Positions 1 to 5,215 of a stretch of 5,215 nt of DNA are shown here, one piece after another. The notes below the pieces were generated by a model, which was not told the DNA's origin, ran no database searches, and was given only the letters and a program-made list of their open reading frames with translations. Source of the DNA: Fimbriimonadales bacterium. Its GTDB lineage: Bacteria; Armatimonadota; Fimbriimonadia; Fimbriimonadales; GBS-DC. The stretch is taken from NCBI GenBank assembly GCA_026416065.1, contig JAOAFW010000303.1, positions 1 to 5,215 on the forward strand, in the 5' to 3' direction. The stretch's first letter is position 1. Each line of letters begins with the position of its first letter. A program made the position numbers and the translations under genes.

Positions 1-19
1 AGATGTGTATAAGAGACAG
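1..19 (+). other. Nextera transposase adapter remnant (not genomic)
   Basis: The first 19 bases read AGATGTGTATAAGAGACAG, identical to the Tn5 mosaic-end part of the Illumina Nextera adapter. This is untrimmed library sequence at a contig end, not biology. It creates a false ATG at position 3, so automatic gene callers give the downstream permease an artificial N-terminus beginning MCIRDR. In another frame it yields the equally familiar artefact MYKRQ. Genomic sequence begins at about position 20. Confidence 0.97.
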
Positions 20-20
20 G

Positions 21-1490
21 ATATTTACGGCGTTCCTCTCGGCGTTCGTGAACAACACGGCGGTCGTCGCGCTGTTTATTCCCCTGACGCTGGCGTTGTC
101 GGAAACGGCGCGGCTCAGCCCCTCACGCCTGCTGCTGCCCGTCTCCTACGCTGCGATGCTGGGTGGGGTCTGCACGCTGATTGGCACTTCCACGAACCTG
201 ATTGTGAATGGTGTGGCACAGGAACGCGGGATTGCGCCGCTGGGGATGTTCGAGTTCACACCGCTGGGGCTGATATTTACGGTGGCAGGACTGGCATATC
301 TGTTCGCGATTGGCATGCGCCTGTTGCCAGAGCGTCGTCCTGCCGCCGACCCCGCCGATGCCTACCGCCTGAGCGCGTATATCACAGAAGTTGAACTCAC
401 CGAGAAATCCAAGGCCGTCGGCAGACGCCTGATGGACGCCGATTTCGTCAGGGATCTGGGCTTGGAGGTGTTGGACATCTGGCGCAACGATGTGCGCCTG
501 CTACCCCTGCCCGATCGGGTTTTGCAAGAGGGCGACATTTTGCGTGTGCGGTGCAATCTGCAGCGTCTGCAGCAGCTGCAGGGCGCGTATGGGCTGAAAC
601 TGGTCGCCGACGAGCAGGCGCACGCTGAAACCGAGCCGCCGTTGCTGGTGGAACTCGTGTTGACGCCGAGTTCGTCGCTGGTCGGCGAGACTTTGCGCAG
701 TAGTCGGTTCCGCAACCGGTTCGGTGCAACGGTGCTTGCGCTGCGCCACCGTCAGGAGATGGCGCTGGAGCAGTTCGCCGACACGCCCCTGGGAGCGGGC
801 GACGCGATTCTGGTGCAGGTAGAGCGCGAACGATTGCCTGAGCTATTGCGCCTGCCCGACTTCATCTTCGTCTCGCAGACGGAGGCGGCGCGCCCACGCC
901 CGCTCAAGGCGCTGCTCGCGGGGCTGATTATGGTGGGTGTAGTGGCGATTGCCTCGATGGGGTGGTATCCGACTTCCGTGACTGCGCTGACGGGCGCGCT
1001 GCTGATGGTGTTGATGGGCTGCTTGAAGCCCGACGAGGCAGTGCAATCCATCGACTGGCGGTTGCTGATTATGTTGGGGGCGATGCTGGGGCTGGGCGCG
1101 GCGATGGAGACCACGGGCGCAGCGCGCTGGCTCACGACCACCGTCGTCGCGCCGCTGGGCGCGCTGGGACCCATCGTCGCGCTGTCGGGCTTCTATCTGC
1201 TCACCTCGCTGATTACGGAGGTGATGTCCAACAACGCGACGGCGGTGCTGATGGCGGCGCTGGCGATTGAGGTCGCCGCCGCGCTGGGGGTGGACGCGCG
1301 TCCGTTCCTGTTTGCCGTCGCCTACGCCGCCTCCGCGAGCTTTATGACCCCCATCGGCTATCAGACGAACACAATGGTGTTTGGTATAGGGCAGTATCAG
1401 TTCAGCGATTTCGTGCGGGTAGGCGCGCCGCTCAATATCCTGTTCTGGATCCTGGCAACTTTGCTGATCCCGAGATTTTGGGGATTCTAA
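21..1490 (+). CDS. SLC13/DASS-family permease with two RCK_C domains, 5'-truncated
   Basis: This is an inner-membrane secondary transporter of the divalent anion:Na+ symporter / ion transporter superfamily. Known members move sulfate or di- and tricarboxylates; the substrate cannot be told here. It has 489 genuine residues, numbered from the codon at 21, and ends at TAA 1488-1490. The first membrane half carries the paired-Asn motif SAFVNNTAVV (about 7-16) and GTSTNLIV (55-62). Two soluble TrkA-C/RCK_C domains follow at about 118-186 and 206-277. The second half repeats the signature as EVMSNNATAVLM (about 400-411), then ASASFMTPIGYQTNTM (437-452), ending in a hydrophobic helix. The duplicated NNT/NNA motifs are the inverted-repeat hallmark of the fold. 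Relatives with RCK_C inserts run near 600 residues, so roughly 100 N-terminal residues with the first helices are missing. The true start lies off the contig, and the adapter-derived ATG must not be used. Family assignment is firm; substrate is unknown. Confidence 0.92.
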   Translation: MFTAFLSAFVNNTAVVALFIPLTLALSETARLSPSRLLLPVSYAAMLGGVCTLIGTSTNLIVNGVAQERGIAPLGMFEFTPLGLIFTVAGLAYLFAIGMRLLPERRPAADPADAYRLSAYITEVELTEKSKAVGRRLMDADFVRDLGLEVLDIWRNDVRLLPLPDRVLQEGDILRVRCNLQRLQQLQGAYGLKLVADEQAHAETEPPLLVELVLTPSSSLVGETLRSSRFRNRFGATVLALRHRQEMALEQFADTPLGAGDAILVQVERERLPELLRLPDFIFVSQTEAARPRPLKALLAGLIMVGVVAIASMGWYPTSVTALTGALLMVLMGCLKPDEAVQSIDWRLLIMLGAMLGLGAAMETTGAARWLTTTVVAPLGALGPIVALSGFYLLTSLITEVMSNNATAVLMAALAIEVAAALGVDARPFLFAVAYAASASFMTPIGYQTNTMVFGIGQYQFSDFVRVGAPLNILFWILATLLIPRFWGF

Positions 1491-1588
1491 GGAAGCCGAA
1501 GGGCGTCGTTGAGCATTCAGAAACGCGAGATGTATCCCTGAGATTTTCTTAGAAATATGTAGCGGTGGGTATGACCGGGGTGGGTACG
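1491..1588. other. Convergent intergenic spacer, no clear terminator
   Basis: This 98-bp gap lies between the stop of the permease (plus strand) and the stop of the dehydrogenase (minus strand). A bidirectional terminator would be expected, but I find only weak pairing: CTGAG (1538-1542) with CTTAG (1548-1552), containing one G-U pair, and a small dyad TTTCT/AGAAA (1545-1555). Neither is followed by a proper T-tract. The sequence GGTGGGTA occurs twice, at 1564-1571 and 1579-1586. No coding potential is seen. Confidence 0.6.
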
Positions 1589-2956
1589 TTATGCAAGATA
1601 CACCGTTTTCACATTCACAAACTCGCGTATTCCGAACAGCCCCAGCTCGCGCCCGAAACCACTGTTTTTGACCCCTCCAAACGGCAGGCGTGGGTCGGAA
1701 AATACAAAGTGGTTTACGAAACAGTTGCCGGCTTCCAGACGATGGTGCGCCAGATCCTCGCCCAATCGCAGATTCTCAGTGAACACCTCCGCGCCCAGAC
1801 CGTAATTCGAGGCGTTGGCAACCTGCACTGCCTCGTAGCGACTGTTCACCGGATAGATGGGCGCGACGGGTCCGAAAGTCTCCTCGTTCCACACGGGCAT
1901 CTCGGGCGAGATGTTGCTCAGCACTGTAGGAGGGTAGAAGTAGCCTTTGCCCTCAGGGATTTTACCGCCGAGATTCACCACCGCGCCCATGCTGAGGCTT
2001 TCTTCCACCTGACGATGCAGGTTCTCGCGCAGGTCGGCACGGGCAATCGGTCCGATGTCTACCTCCTCGCCCATCGGGTCTCCCATCAGCAGGAGCCGGC
2101 TTTGCTCAATGAACCGCTCCAGAAACTCCTCGTAGACCAGTGCATCCACGATGAAGCGTTTGATGGCGATGCAGCTCTGTCCGGAGTTTTGGTAGCGTCC
2201 CTGCACGCACTGCGCGATTGCGACATCGAGGTTCGCGTCGGGCAAAATGAGGGCGGGGTCGCTGCCACCCAGTTCCAGCACGCACTTTTTGAGCGATTCT
2301 CCGGCGATTTTGGCGACCTCGCGTCCTGCGCGGGTACTGCCCGTGAAGGTCACGCCCGCAATCGCAGGGTGACGGATAATTTCAGGGATGACCTCCACCT
2401 CGGCGAAGAGGGTGTAAAGCAACGGGAATTCGAACCCCGCTGCGTCGAATGCTTCCTGCAGCGCGAGCGCACAGGTCGGGGTATTCGGCGCGGGCTTGAG
2501 GACGACCACATTACCTGCAGCCAGCGCGGGCGCAGCAAAACGCACCACTTGCCAGAACGGAAAGTTCCACGGCATAATCGCCAGGAGCACCCCGAGCGGC
2601 TGAAATGCCACGTAGCTTTTATGGGCTTCGGTCTGCACCTCAATGGGGCTGAGCATGCTTTCGGCATGTTGGGCGAAGTAGTCCAGTCCCCGAGCGCATT
2701 TCTCCACTTCTGCCCGCGCCTGCTTGATGGGTTTGCCCATCTCTTGCGTAATCAGGCGGGCATAGTCGTCATGGTTCTCGCGCAGGTTTTTGGCGACGGC
2801 TTGAAGGGCACGGGCGCGCTCAGCGAAGGTCGTCTCACGCCAGCGCAAGAACGCGAGCCGCGCCGTCGCTAACTGCGCCTCGATAGAGTCCCAGTCCAGA
2901 GATGGGTACTCTCGAATCAACTCTTCCGTGTATGGGTTGCGTGCGATGAACGGCAT
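1589..2956 (-). CDS. gabD1: NAD(P)-dependent succinate-semialdehyde dehydrogenase, GabD1/Sad type
   Basis: This is a cytoplasmic aldehyde dehydrogenase that oxidises succinate semialdehyde (and probably related semialdehydes) to the acid with NAD(P)+, as in the 4-aminobutyrate shunt. It is 455 residues, the compact length of the SSADH1/GabD1 clade rather than the roughly 480 of classical GabD. The catalytic set is complete: Asn131 in MPWNFPFWQ (oxyanion hole), Lys154 in VVLKPA and G206-S207 in FTGST (cofactor binding), general-base Glu228 in LELGGSDPAL, nucleophile Cys262 in NSGQSCIAIKR, and Glu359 in EETFGPV. The C-terminal LPFGGVKNSGFGRELG and GIREFVNVKTVYLA closely resemble GabD1 of mycobacteria as I recall it. 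The second Cys that forms a redox switch in human SSADH is absent here. The ATG follows the upstream barrel gene's stop by 2 bp and has no Shine-Dalgarno of its own, which suggests translational coupling. No gabT or other shunt gene is in view, so the physiological aldehyde is uncertain. Confidence 0.9.
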   Translation of the reverse strand: MPFIARNPYTEELIREYPSLDWDSIEAQLATARLAFLRWRETTFAERARALQAVAKNLRENHDDYARLITQEMGKPIKQARAEVEKCARGLDYFAQHAESMLSPIEVQTEAHKSYVAFQPLGVLLAIMPWNFPFWQVVRFAAPALAAGNVVVLKPAPNTPTCALALQEAFDAAGFEFPLLYTLFAEVEVIPEIIRHPAIAGVTFTGSTRAGREVAKIAGESLKKCVLELGGSDPALILPDANLDVAIAQCVQGRYQNSGQSCIAIKRFIVDALVYEEFLERFIEQSRLLLMGDPMGEEVDIGPIARADLRENLHRQVEESLSMGAVVNLGGKIPEGKGYFYPPTVLSNISPEMPVWNEETFGPVAPIYPVNSRYEAVQVANASNYGLGAEVFTENLRLGEDLAHHRLEAGNCFVNHFVFSDPRLPFGGVKNSGFGRELGLFGIREFVNVKTVYLA

Positions 2957-2958
2957 CG

Positions 2959-4047
2959 TTAGAAGTTCAGCGTGCGCGACACAACAACGGGCAGTGTATC
3001 TGAGTAGGCGAGGTTGAAGCCGCCGATCCCCAACCCTGCAGTCCAGCCGGTTTTAGAAGCGTATCCGCCGCGCAGGGCGAGCCCGCGCCCAATACGCTGC
3101 TCATAACCCAACCGAATCTCGCCCTTGCCCGCGCTGTTGCCGATATCGATGAAGTCCAGTGCGACGAGAGAGCCTGTTTCCAGCTCGACGGCGAGACCGG
3201 CGTTATAGGTACGCTTGAGCGGCTTGAAGTTGAACAGGGTGCCATTTCGATCGGTCGCCTGAAAGCGGATATTCGGCTCCACAAAGTTCTCCACGACCAG
3301 CGCGAGCGTGTAAGTTTTGTCGCCTGTGGGACGCCACAGGAAGCCGAGGTCAACGCCTGTTGCACTGCGCTCTAAGTAGTCGCGTCCCTGCAATTCAGGA
3401 GCGCGTGTGGCGTTCTGCCCCGCCTGAAGCTGCGCCTGATTAGCAGAATAATGAGTGTAGTAGAACTTCAGGTTGCGCAGGCGCACCCCGACGGCAAGGT
3501 CGCCTTGCTCGGAGGGTAGCTTGAATCCTGTAGTGACATCAGGCAGGCTGACCACGCCAATCGCAATCACGTCCGCACGCGAATTGGCGGGGATATTGTT
3601 GATGTTTCCGTCGGTGCGTGCCCAGTTTTGCAAGGGCGTATTCGGAAGCAGGCGAGCGTCGAGAATCCCACCCACCGAGACGCTAAAACCACTCACAATC
3701 AATCCAAAGTCACCCGTGACGAGCAACCGTGTGTCCTCGCGGGCATATTTACGCAGCAAACCAGCAGCGGTTGCTATATCCGCTGCACTCCCCTGACGAA
3801 ACTCGAGGTCGTCTATCAAATTGCTCAGTGATGCGCCCTGCGAGGTTGTGTCGATGTTCCCTGCGCCCAGGCGAAAGCCCTGCACATAAGCAATCACCGC
3901 GGGATTCTGGAACGACTGCGCCGTCGGGCGTCGGACAACCGCCAAGCCTGCGCCGCCCATGCCCGCGCTCGGCGAGCCGCCAAACGAAATGTCCGCCCAT
4001 AGAGGAACGACTATCAATCCCAGTAGCCAGCATGCTATCCGTCGCAT
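2959..4047 (-). CDS. Outer-membrane beta-barrel protein, TraF_2/FadL-like (putative)
   Basis: This is a 362-residue predicted outer-membrane protein. Residues 1-18 form a signal peptide: MRR, a hydrophobic core, then a likely cleavage after LWA18. The mature start contains SAGMGGAGLAVV (27-38) followed by QNPA (47-50). This glycine-rich plug-like motif with a downstream NPA is typical of FadL/PorV-type barrels and of proteins often annotated as conjugal transfer TraF (PF13729). The rest shows alternating polar and hydrophobic strands with Gly and aromatic residues, for example 182-198, 229-238, 283-302 and 308-349. It ends VVVSRTLNF: a final Phe with alternating hydrophobics is the usual BAM assembly signal. 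The mature part has no cysteine. The TraF label should not be read as conjugation, since no transfer genes are nearby. It may be a small-molecule pore or a surface scaffold; the ligand is unknown. It is the first gene of a two-gene transcript with the dehydrogenase. Confidence 0.78.
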   Translation of the reverse strand: MRRIACWLLGLIVVPLWADISFGGSPSAGMGGAGLAVVRRPTAQSFQNPAVIAYVQGFRLGAGNIDTTSQGASLSNLIDDLEFRQGSAADIATAAGLLRKYAREDTRLLVTGDFGLIVSGFSVSVGGILDARLLPNTPLQNWARTDGNINNIPANSRADVIAIGVVSLPDVTTGFKLPSEQGDLAVGVRLRNLKFYYTHYSANQAQLQAGQNATRAPELQGRDYLERSATGVDLGFLWRPTGDKTYTLALVVENFVEPNIRFQATDRNGTLFNFKPLKRTYNAGLAVELETGSLVALDFIDIGNSAGKGEIRLGYEQRIGRGLALRGGYASKTGWTAGLGIGGFNLAYSDTLPVVVSRTLNF

Positions 4048-4054
4048 GAGTGTT

Positions 4055-4060
4055 CTCCTG
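4055..4060 (-). promoter_or_regulatory. Ribosome binding site of the barrel gene
   Basis: Read on the minus strand, CAGGAG lies 7 nt before the ATG at 4047-4045. This is a strong, well-placed Shine-Dalgarno sequence. It supports the chosen start, which also gives a clean signal peptide. Confidence 0.85.
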
Positions 4061-4069
4061 CAGACACTT

Positions 4070-4081
4070 ACTTCGAGAAGT
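4070..4081. promoter_or_regulatory. Short dyad upstream of the barrel gene (possible operator)
   Basis: ACTTC (4070-4074) and GAAGT (4077-4081) form a perfect 5-bp inverted repeat around a 2-bp centre, about 23 bp upstream of the barrel gene's start. It could be a regulator half-site pair in the 5' leader. A dyad this short also arises by chance, so support is weak. Confidence 0.2.
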
Positions 4082-4159
4082 TCGACACATTTCCTGCCTC
4101 ATAAGCCCACCGAACACCGGTACCTTCTCGCAACATCCTTTTTCCAGTTTTGTCTCTTC

Positions 4160-4190
4160 TTGCGCCCAATGTGAACCTATCCGGTAAAAT
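4160..4190 (+). promoter_or_regulatory. Candidate sigma-70-type promoter for the DUF6785 gene
   Basis: TTGCGC (4160-4165) and TAAAAT (4185-4190) resemble -35 and -10 hexamers. The 19-bp spacer is longer than the ideal 17. The -10 box is five of six to consensus and sits in the A/T-rich part of the spacer. Transcription would start near 4197, giving a leader of about 135 nt before the start codon. It is a prediction by eye only. Confidence 0.3.
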
Positions 4191-4261
4191 AAGGATTAAG
4201 AGAATGAAGGCGAAAAACGGGATGATTTTGCCTCGGCGTCCGCGCCATCGTACTGAGTCGC

Positions 4262-4292
4262 GCGATAAACCTCACGATCCTGTGGTTATCGC
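4262..4292 (+). promoter_or_regulatory. Leader hairpin 1 (7-bp perfect inverted repeat)
   Basis: GCGATAA (4262-4268) is the exact reverse complement of TTATCGC (4286-4292). Further pairs are possible inside: CC 4270-4271 with GG 4284-4285, and AC 4274-4275 with GT 4282-4283. That gives about 11 bp with small bulges and a 6-nt loop. No T-tract follows, so it is not an intrinsic terminator. It may be an RNA leader structure or a protein-binding dyad. Confidence 0.45.
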
Positions 4293-4301
4293 CTACAGGA
4301 A

Positions 4302-4324
4302 TTCGCCCCGTTTCGGCGAAACGG
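4302..4324 (+). promoter_or_regulatory. Overlapping, mutually exclusive hairpins next to the start codon
   Basis: Two stems compete for the same bases. Stem A pairs TTCGCC (4302-4307) with GGCGAA (4315-4320) around a 7-nt loop. Stem B pairs CCGTTTC (4308-4314) with GAAACGG (4318-4324) around a 3-nt loop. Both are perfect. Stem B ends 9 nt before the ATG at 4334, where a ribosome would bind, so the choice of fold could affect initiation. As DNA, the 17-bp dyad 4308-4324 could equally be an operator. Confidence 0.45.
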
Positions 4325-4333
4325 AACGGTTTG

Positions 4334-5215
4334 ATGGCACTCCTCAAGGAGCAGCACGAAGCCCGGTTGGCAATGACGGCGCGTCCCCCAATACGCATCG
4401 GACGCGCGCTCTTAATTGGGCTAATCGGTTCTGCAGCGGCGTCGGTGGTTGTAGCGGCGGCGGAGTTGGTGGCGCAGACGATCCAAATCGGCATGATGCA
4501 GCTCCCGCCTGCCGTGATTGCGCTGCTGTTTGTGGGGGTGCTGCTCAATCGTCTGATTGCGAGGGTTCGCCCGCGCGCCGCGCTTACTACGCCTGAACTT
4601 GCCGTCGTGTTCGTGATGATGCTGTTCAGTGCGATGATTGCCTCGCGTGGTGTGATGGAACGACTGTTGCCTGTGCAGGTGGGGGTAAGCTACTATGCCG
4701 AGGGCAACAACTGGGCGCAGCTGTATTTTCCCTTGCTCAATCCCGCGCTGTTCCCGTGGAACCCCGCCGAGCCACAGCCCGAACCGCTCGTGAAGTGGTT
4801 CTACCAGCGCATTCCTTTTGGCGAGCCGATACCGTGGGGCGCGTGGATTGCCTCCACCGCACGCTGGCTGATTCTAATCGGCGCGGTGTTCACCGCGTTC
4901 TTGTGTATCAGCGTGCTGCTGCGCAAGCAGTGGGTGGAAAACGAACGCCTCTCGTTCCCGCTGGTGCAGTTGCCGCTCGAACTGATGCGCGGGGGCGAGT
5001 TTTTCAGCAACCGCCTGTTCTGGCTGGGCGCGCTCGTGCCGATTTTCGTGTTCACGCTAAACGGCTTACATCGCAATATCCCCACGATTCCCGAAATCAC
5101 ACTGGTTTATCCGCTTAAGGACTACTTCACGACGCCGCCCTATGACCAGATGACGATGTTCTCGTTGTATCTGTCGTTCGCGGCGGTGGGTTTTTTCTTT
5201 CTGATTCCGACGGAG
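4334..5215 (+). CDS. DUF6785-family polytopic membrane protein, 3' end beyond window
   Basis: The frame stays open to the last base and gives 294 residues of a family of uncharacterised multi-spanning inner-membrane proteins, usually about 600 residues or more. Hydrophobic segments fall at about 23-45, 58-77, 88-103, 176-196, 227-244 and 277-291. The long loop at about 104-175 is rich in Trp and Pro. The diagnostic stretch is LLRKQWVENERLSFPLVQLP (195-214), followed by GEFFSNRLFWLGA (221-233) and LNGLH (242-246). I recognise the order ERLSFPLVQLPLE, then FF.NRLFWLG, then NGLH from DUF6785 proteins. The family resembles oligopeptide-type transporters in layout, but no substrate is established. 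ATG 4334 leaves 22 residues before the first helix. TTG 4331 and ATG 4373 are alternatives; no strong Shine-Dalgarno settles it, and AAGGAG at 4346-4351 is too far from ATG 4373. The frame is closed upstream by TGA at 4223-4225. No further gene on the plus strand is visible. Confidence 0.85.
   Translation, partial: MALLKEQHEARLAMTARPPIRIGRALLIGLIGSAAASVVVAAAELVAQTIQIGMMQLPPAVIALLFVGVLLNRLIARVRPRAALTTPELAVVFVMMLFSAMIASRGVMERLLPVQVGVSYYAEGNNWAQLYFPLLNPALFPWNPAEPQPEPLVKWFYQRIPFGEPIPWGAWIASTARWLILIGAVFTAFLCISVLLRKQWVENERLSFPLVQLPLELMRGGEFFSNRLFWLGALVPIFVFTLNGLHRNIPTIPEITLVYPLKDYFTTPPYDQMTMFSLYLSFAAVGFFFLIPTE

Larger units (their letters stand above)
4048..4333. other. Divergent intergenic region between the barrel and DUF6785 genes
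   Basis: This 286-bp region must hold promoters for both directions. The barrel-gene side (4048-4150) contains its ribosome binding site and a small dyad; I see no convincing minus-strand -35/-10 pair. The stretch at about 4141-4230 is visibly richer in A and T than the flanking genes and holds the best plus-strand promoter candidate. From 4262 to 4324 there are several inverted repeats in the DUF6785 leader. No protein of recognisable family is encoded in it. Confidence 0.7.

Noticed and set aside
558..581. Three CTGCAG copies at an exact 9-bp spacing
   Set aside because: They lie within the permease and encode Leu-Gln steps at the end of the first RCK_C domain. This is best explained by amino-acid and codon preference rather than a functional repeat.
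448..1174. Several minus-strand and alternate-frame ORFs of 67 to 140 codons inside the permease
   Set aside because: Arg/Pro/Ala-rich shadow frames with no recognisable domain, fully covered by a well-supported gene on the plus strand.
1564..1586. Direct repeat GGTGGGTA separated by 7 bp
   Set aside because: Two 8-bp copies in a convergent spacer, with no further copies or dyad nearby. Too short to claim a repeat family or binding site.
1565..2872. A 435-codon open frame on the plus strand, antisense to the dehydrogenase
   Set aside because: It shares codon boundaries with the dehydrogenase. In that register its stop codons would need TTA, CTA or TCA in the sense gene, which are rare in GC-rich genes. 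It ends exactly at a sense TTA (Leu). The translation shows no known domain, whereas the sense strand is a complete enzyme.
2959..4047. Conjugation function suggested by the TraF-like name of this family
   Set aside because: No other transfer gene, relaxase or origin of transfer is present, and the protein lacks a thioredoxin-like CxxC. The resemblance is to outer-membrane barrels of the TraF_2/FadL type.
4204..4596. Plus-frame ORF beginning MKAKNGMILPRR as an independent protein gene
   Set aside because: Its second half overlaps the DUF6785 coding sequence out of frame and reads as low-complexity Gly/Ala/Cys, typical of a shadow of membrane-helix codons. Kept only as a possible leader peptide among the findings.

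Overview
The window looks like one end of a metagenome-assembled contig from a GC-rich, Gram-negative-type (diderm) bacterium. An outer-membrane barrel with a signal peptide and a C-terminal aromatic residue indicates the diderm envelope. The last gene belongs to the DUF6785 membrane-protein family, which I associate with Armatimonadota, Planctomycetota and Verrucomicrobiota. The overall style fits Armatimonadota best, but that assignment is an inference. I see no mobile element, phage gene, CRISPR array, tRNA or rRNA.

Layout. Bases 1-19 are not genomic: they match the Illumina Nextera transposase adapter. The first gene (21-1490, +) is therefore a 5'-truncated SLC13/DASS-type anion permease with two RCK_C (TrkA-C) domains between its membrane halves. 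A 98-bp spacer without a convincing terminator separates it from a convergent pair on the minus strand. That pair is an outer-membrane beta-barrel protein of the TraF_2/FadL-like kind (2959-4047), followed after 2 bp by a GabD1-type succinate-semialdehyde dehydrogenase (1589-2956). A 286-bp divergent intergenic region (4048-4333) carries a strong ribosome binding site for the barrel gene and, on the plus strand, a leader with several inverted repeats. It leads into a DUF6785-family polytopic membrane protein (4334-5215, +) cut by the window end.

How the genes may work together. The barrel and dehydrogenase genes almost certainly share a transcript, probably with coupled translation. The dehydrogenase would make succinate (or a related acid) from a semialdehyde, and SLC13 permeases often move dicarboxylates or sulfate. 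A carbon-acid theme is possible, but the permease is convergent and not in the same operon, so the link is only suggestive.

Novelty. The candidates worth most attention are the uncharacterised DUF6785 protein with its structured leader, and the unusual barrel-dehydrogenase gene pair. Nothing here amounts to a clearly new multi-gene system.
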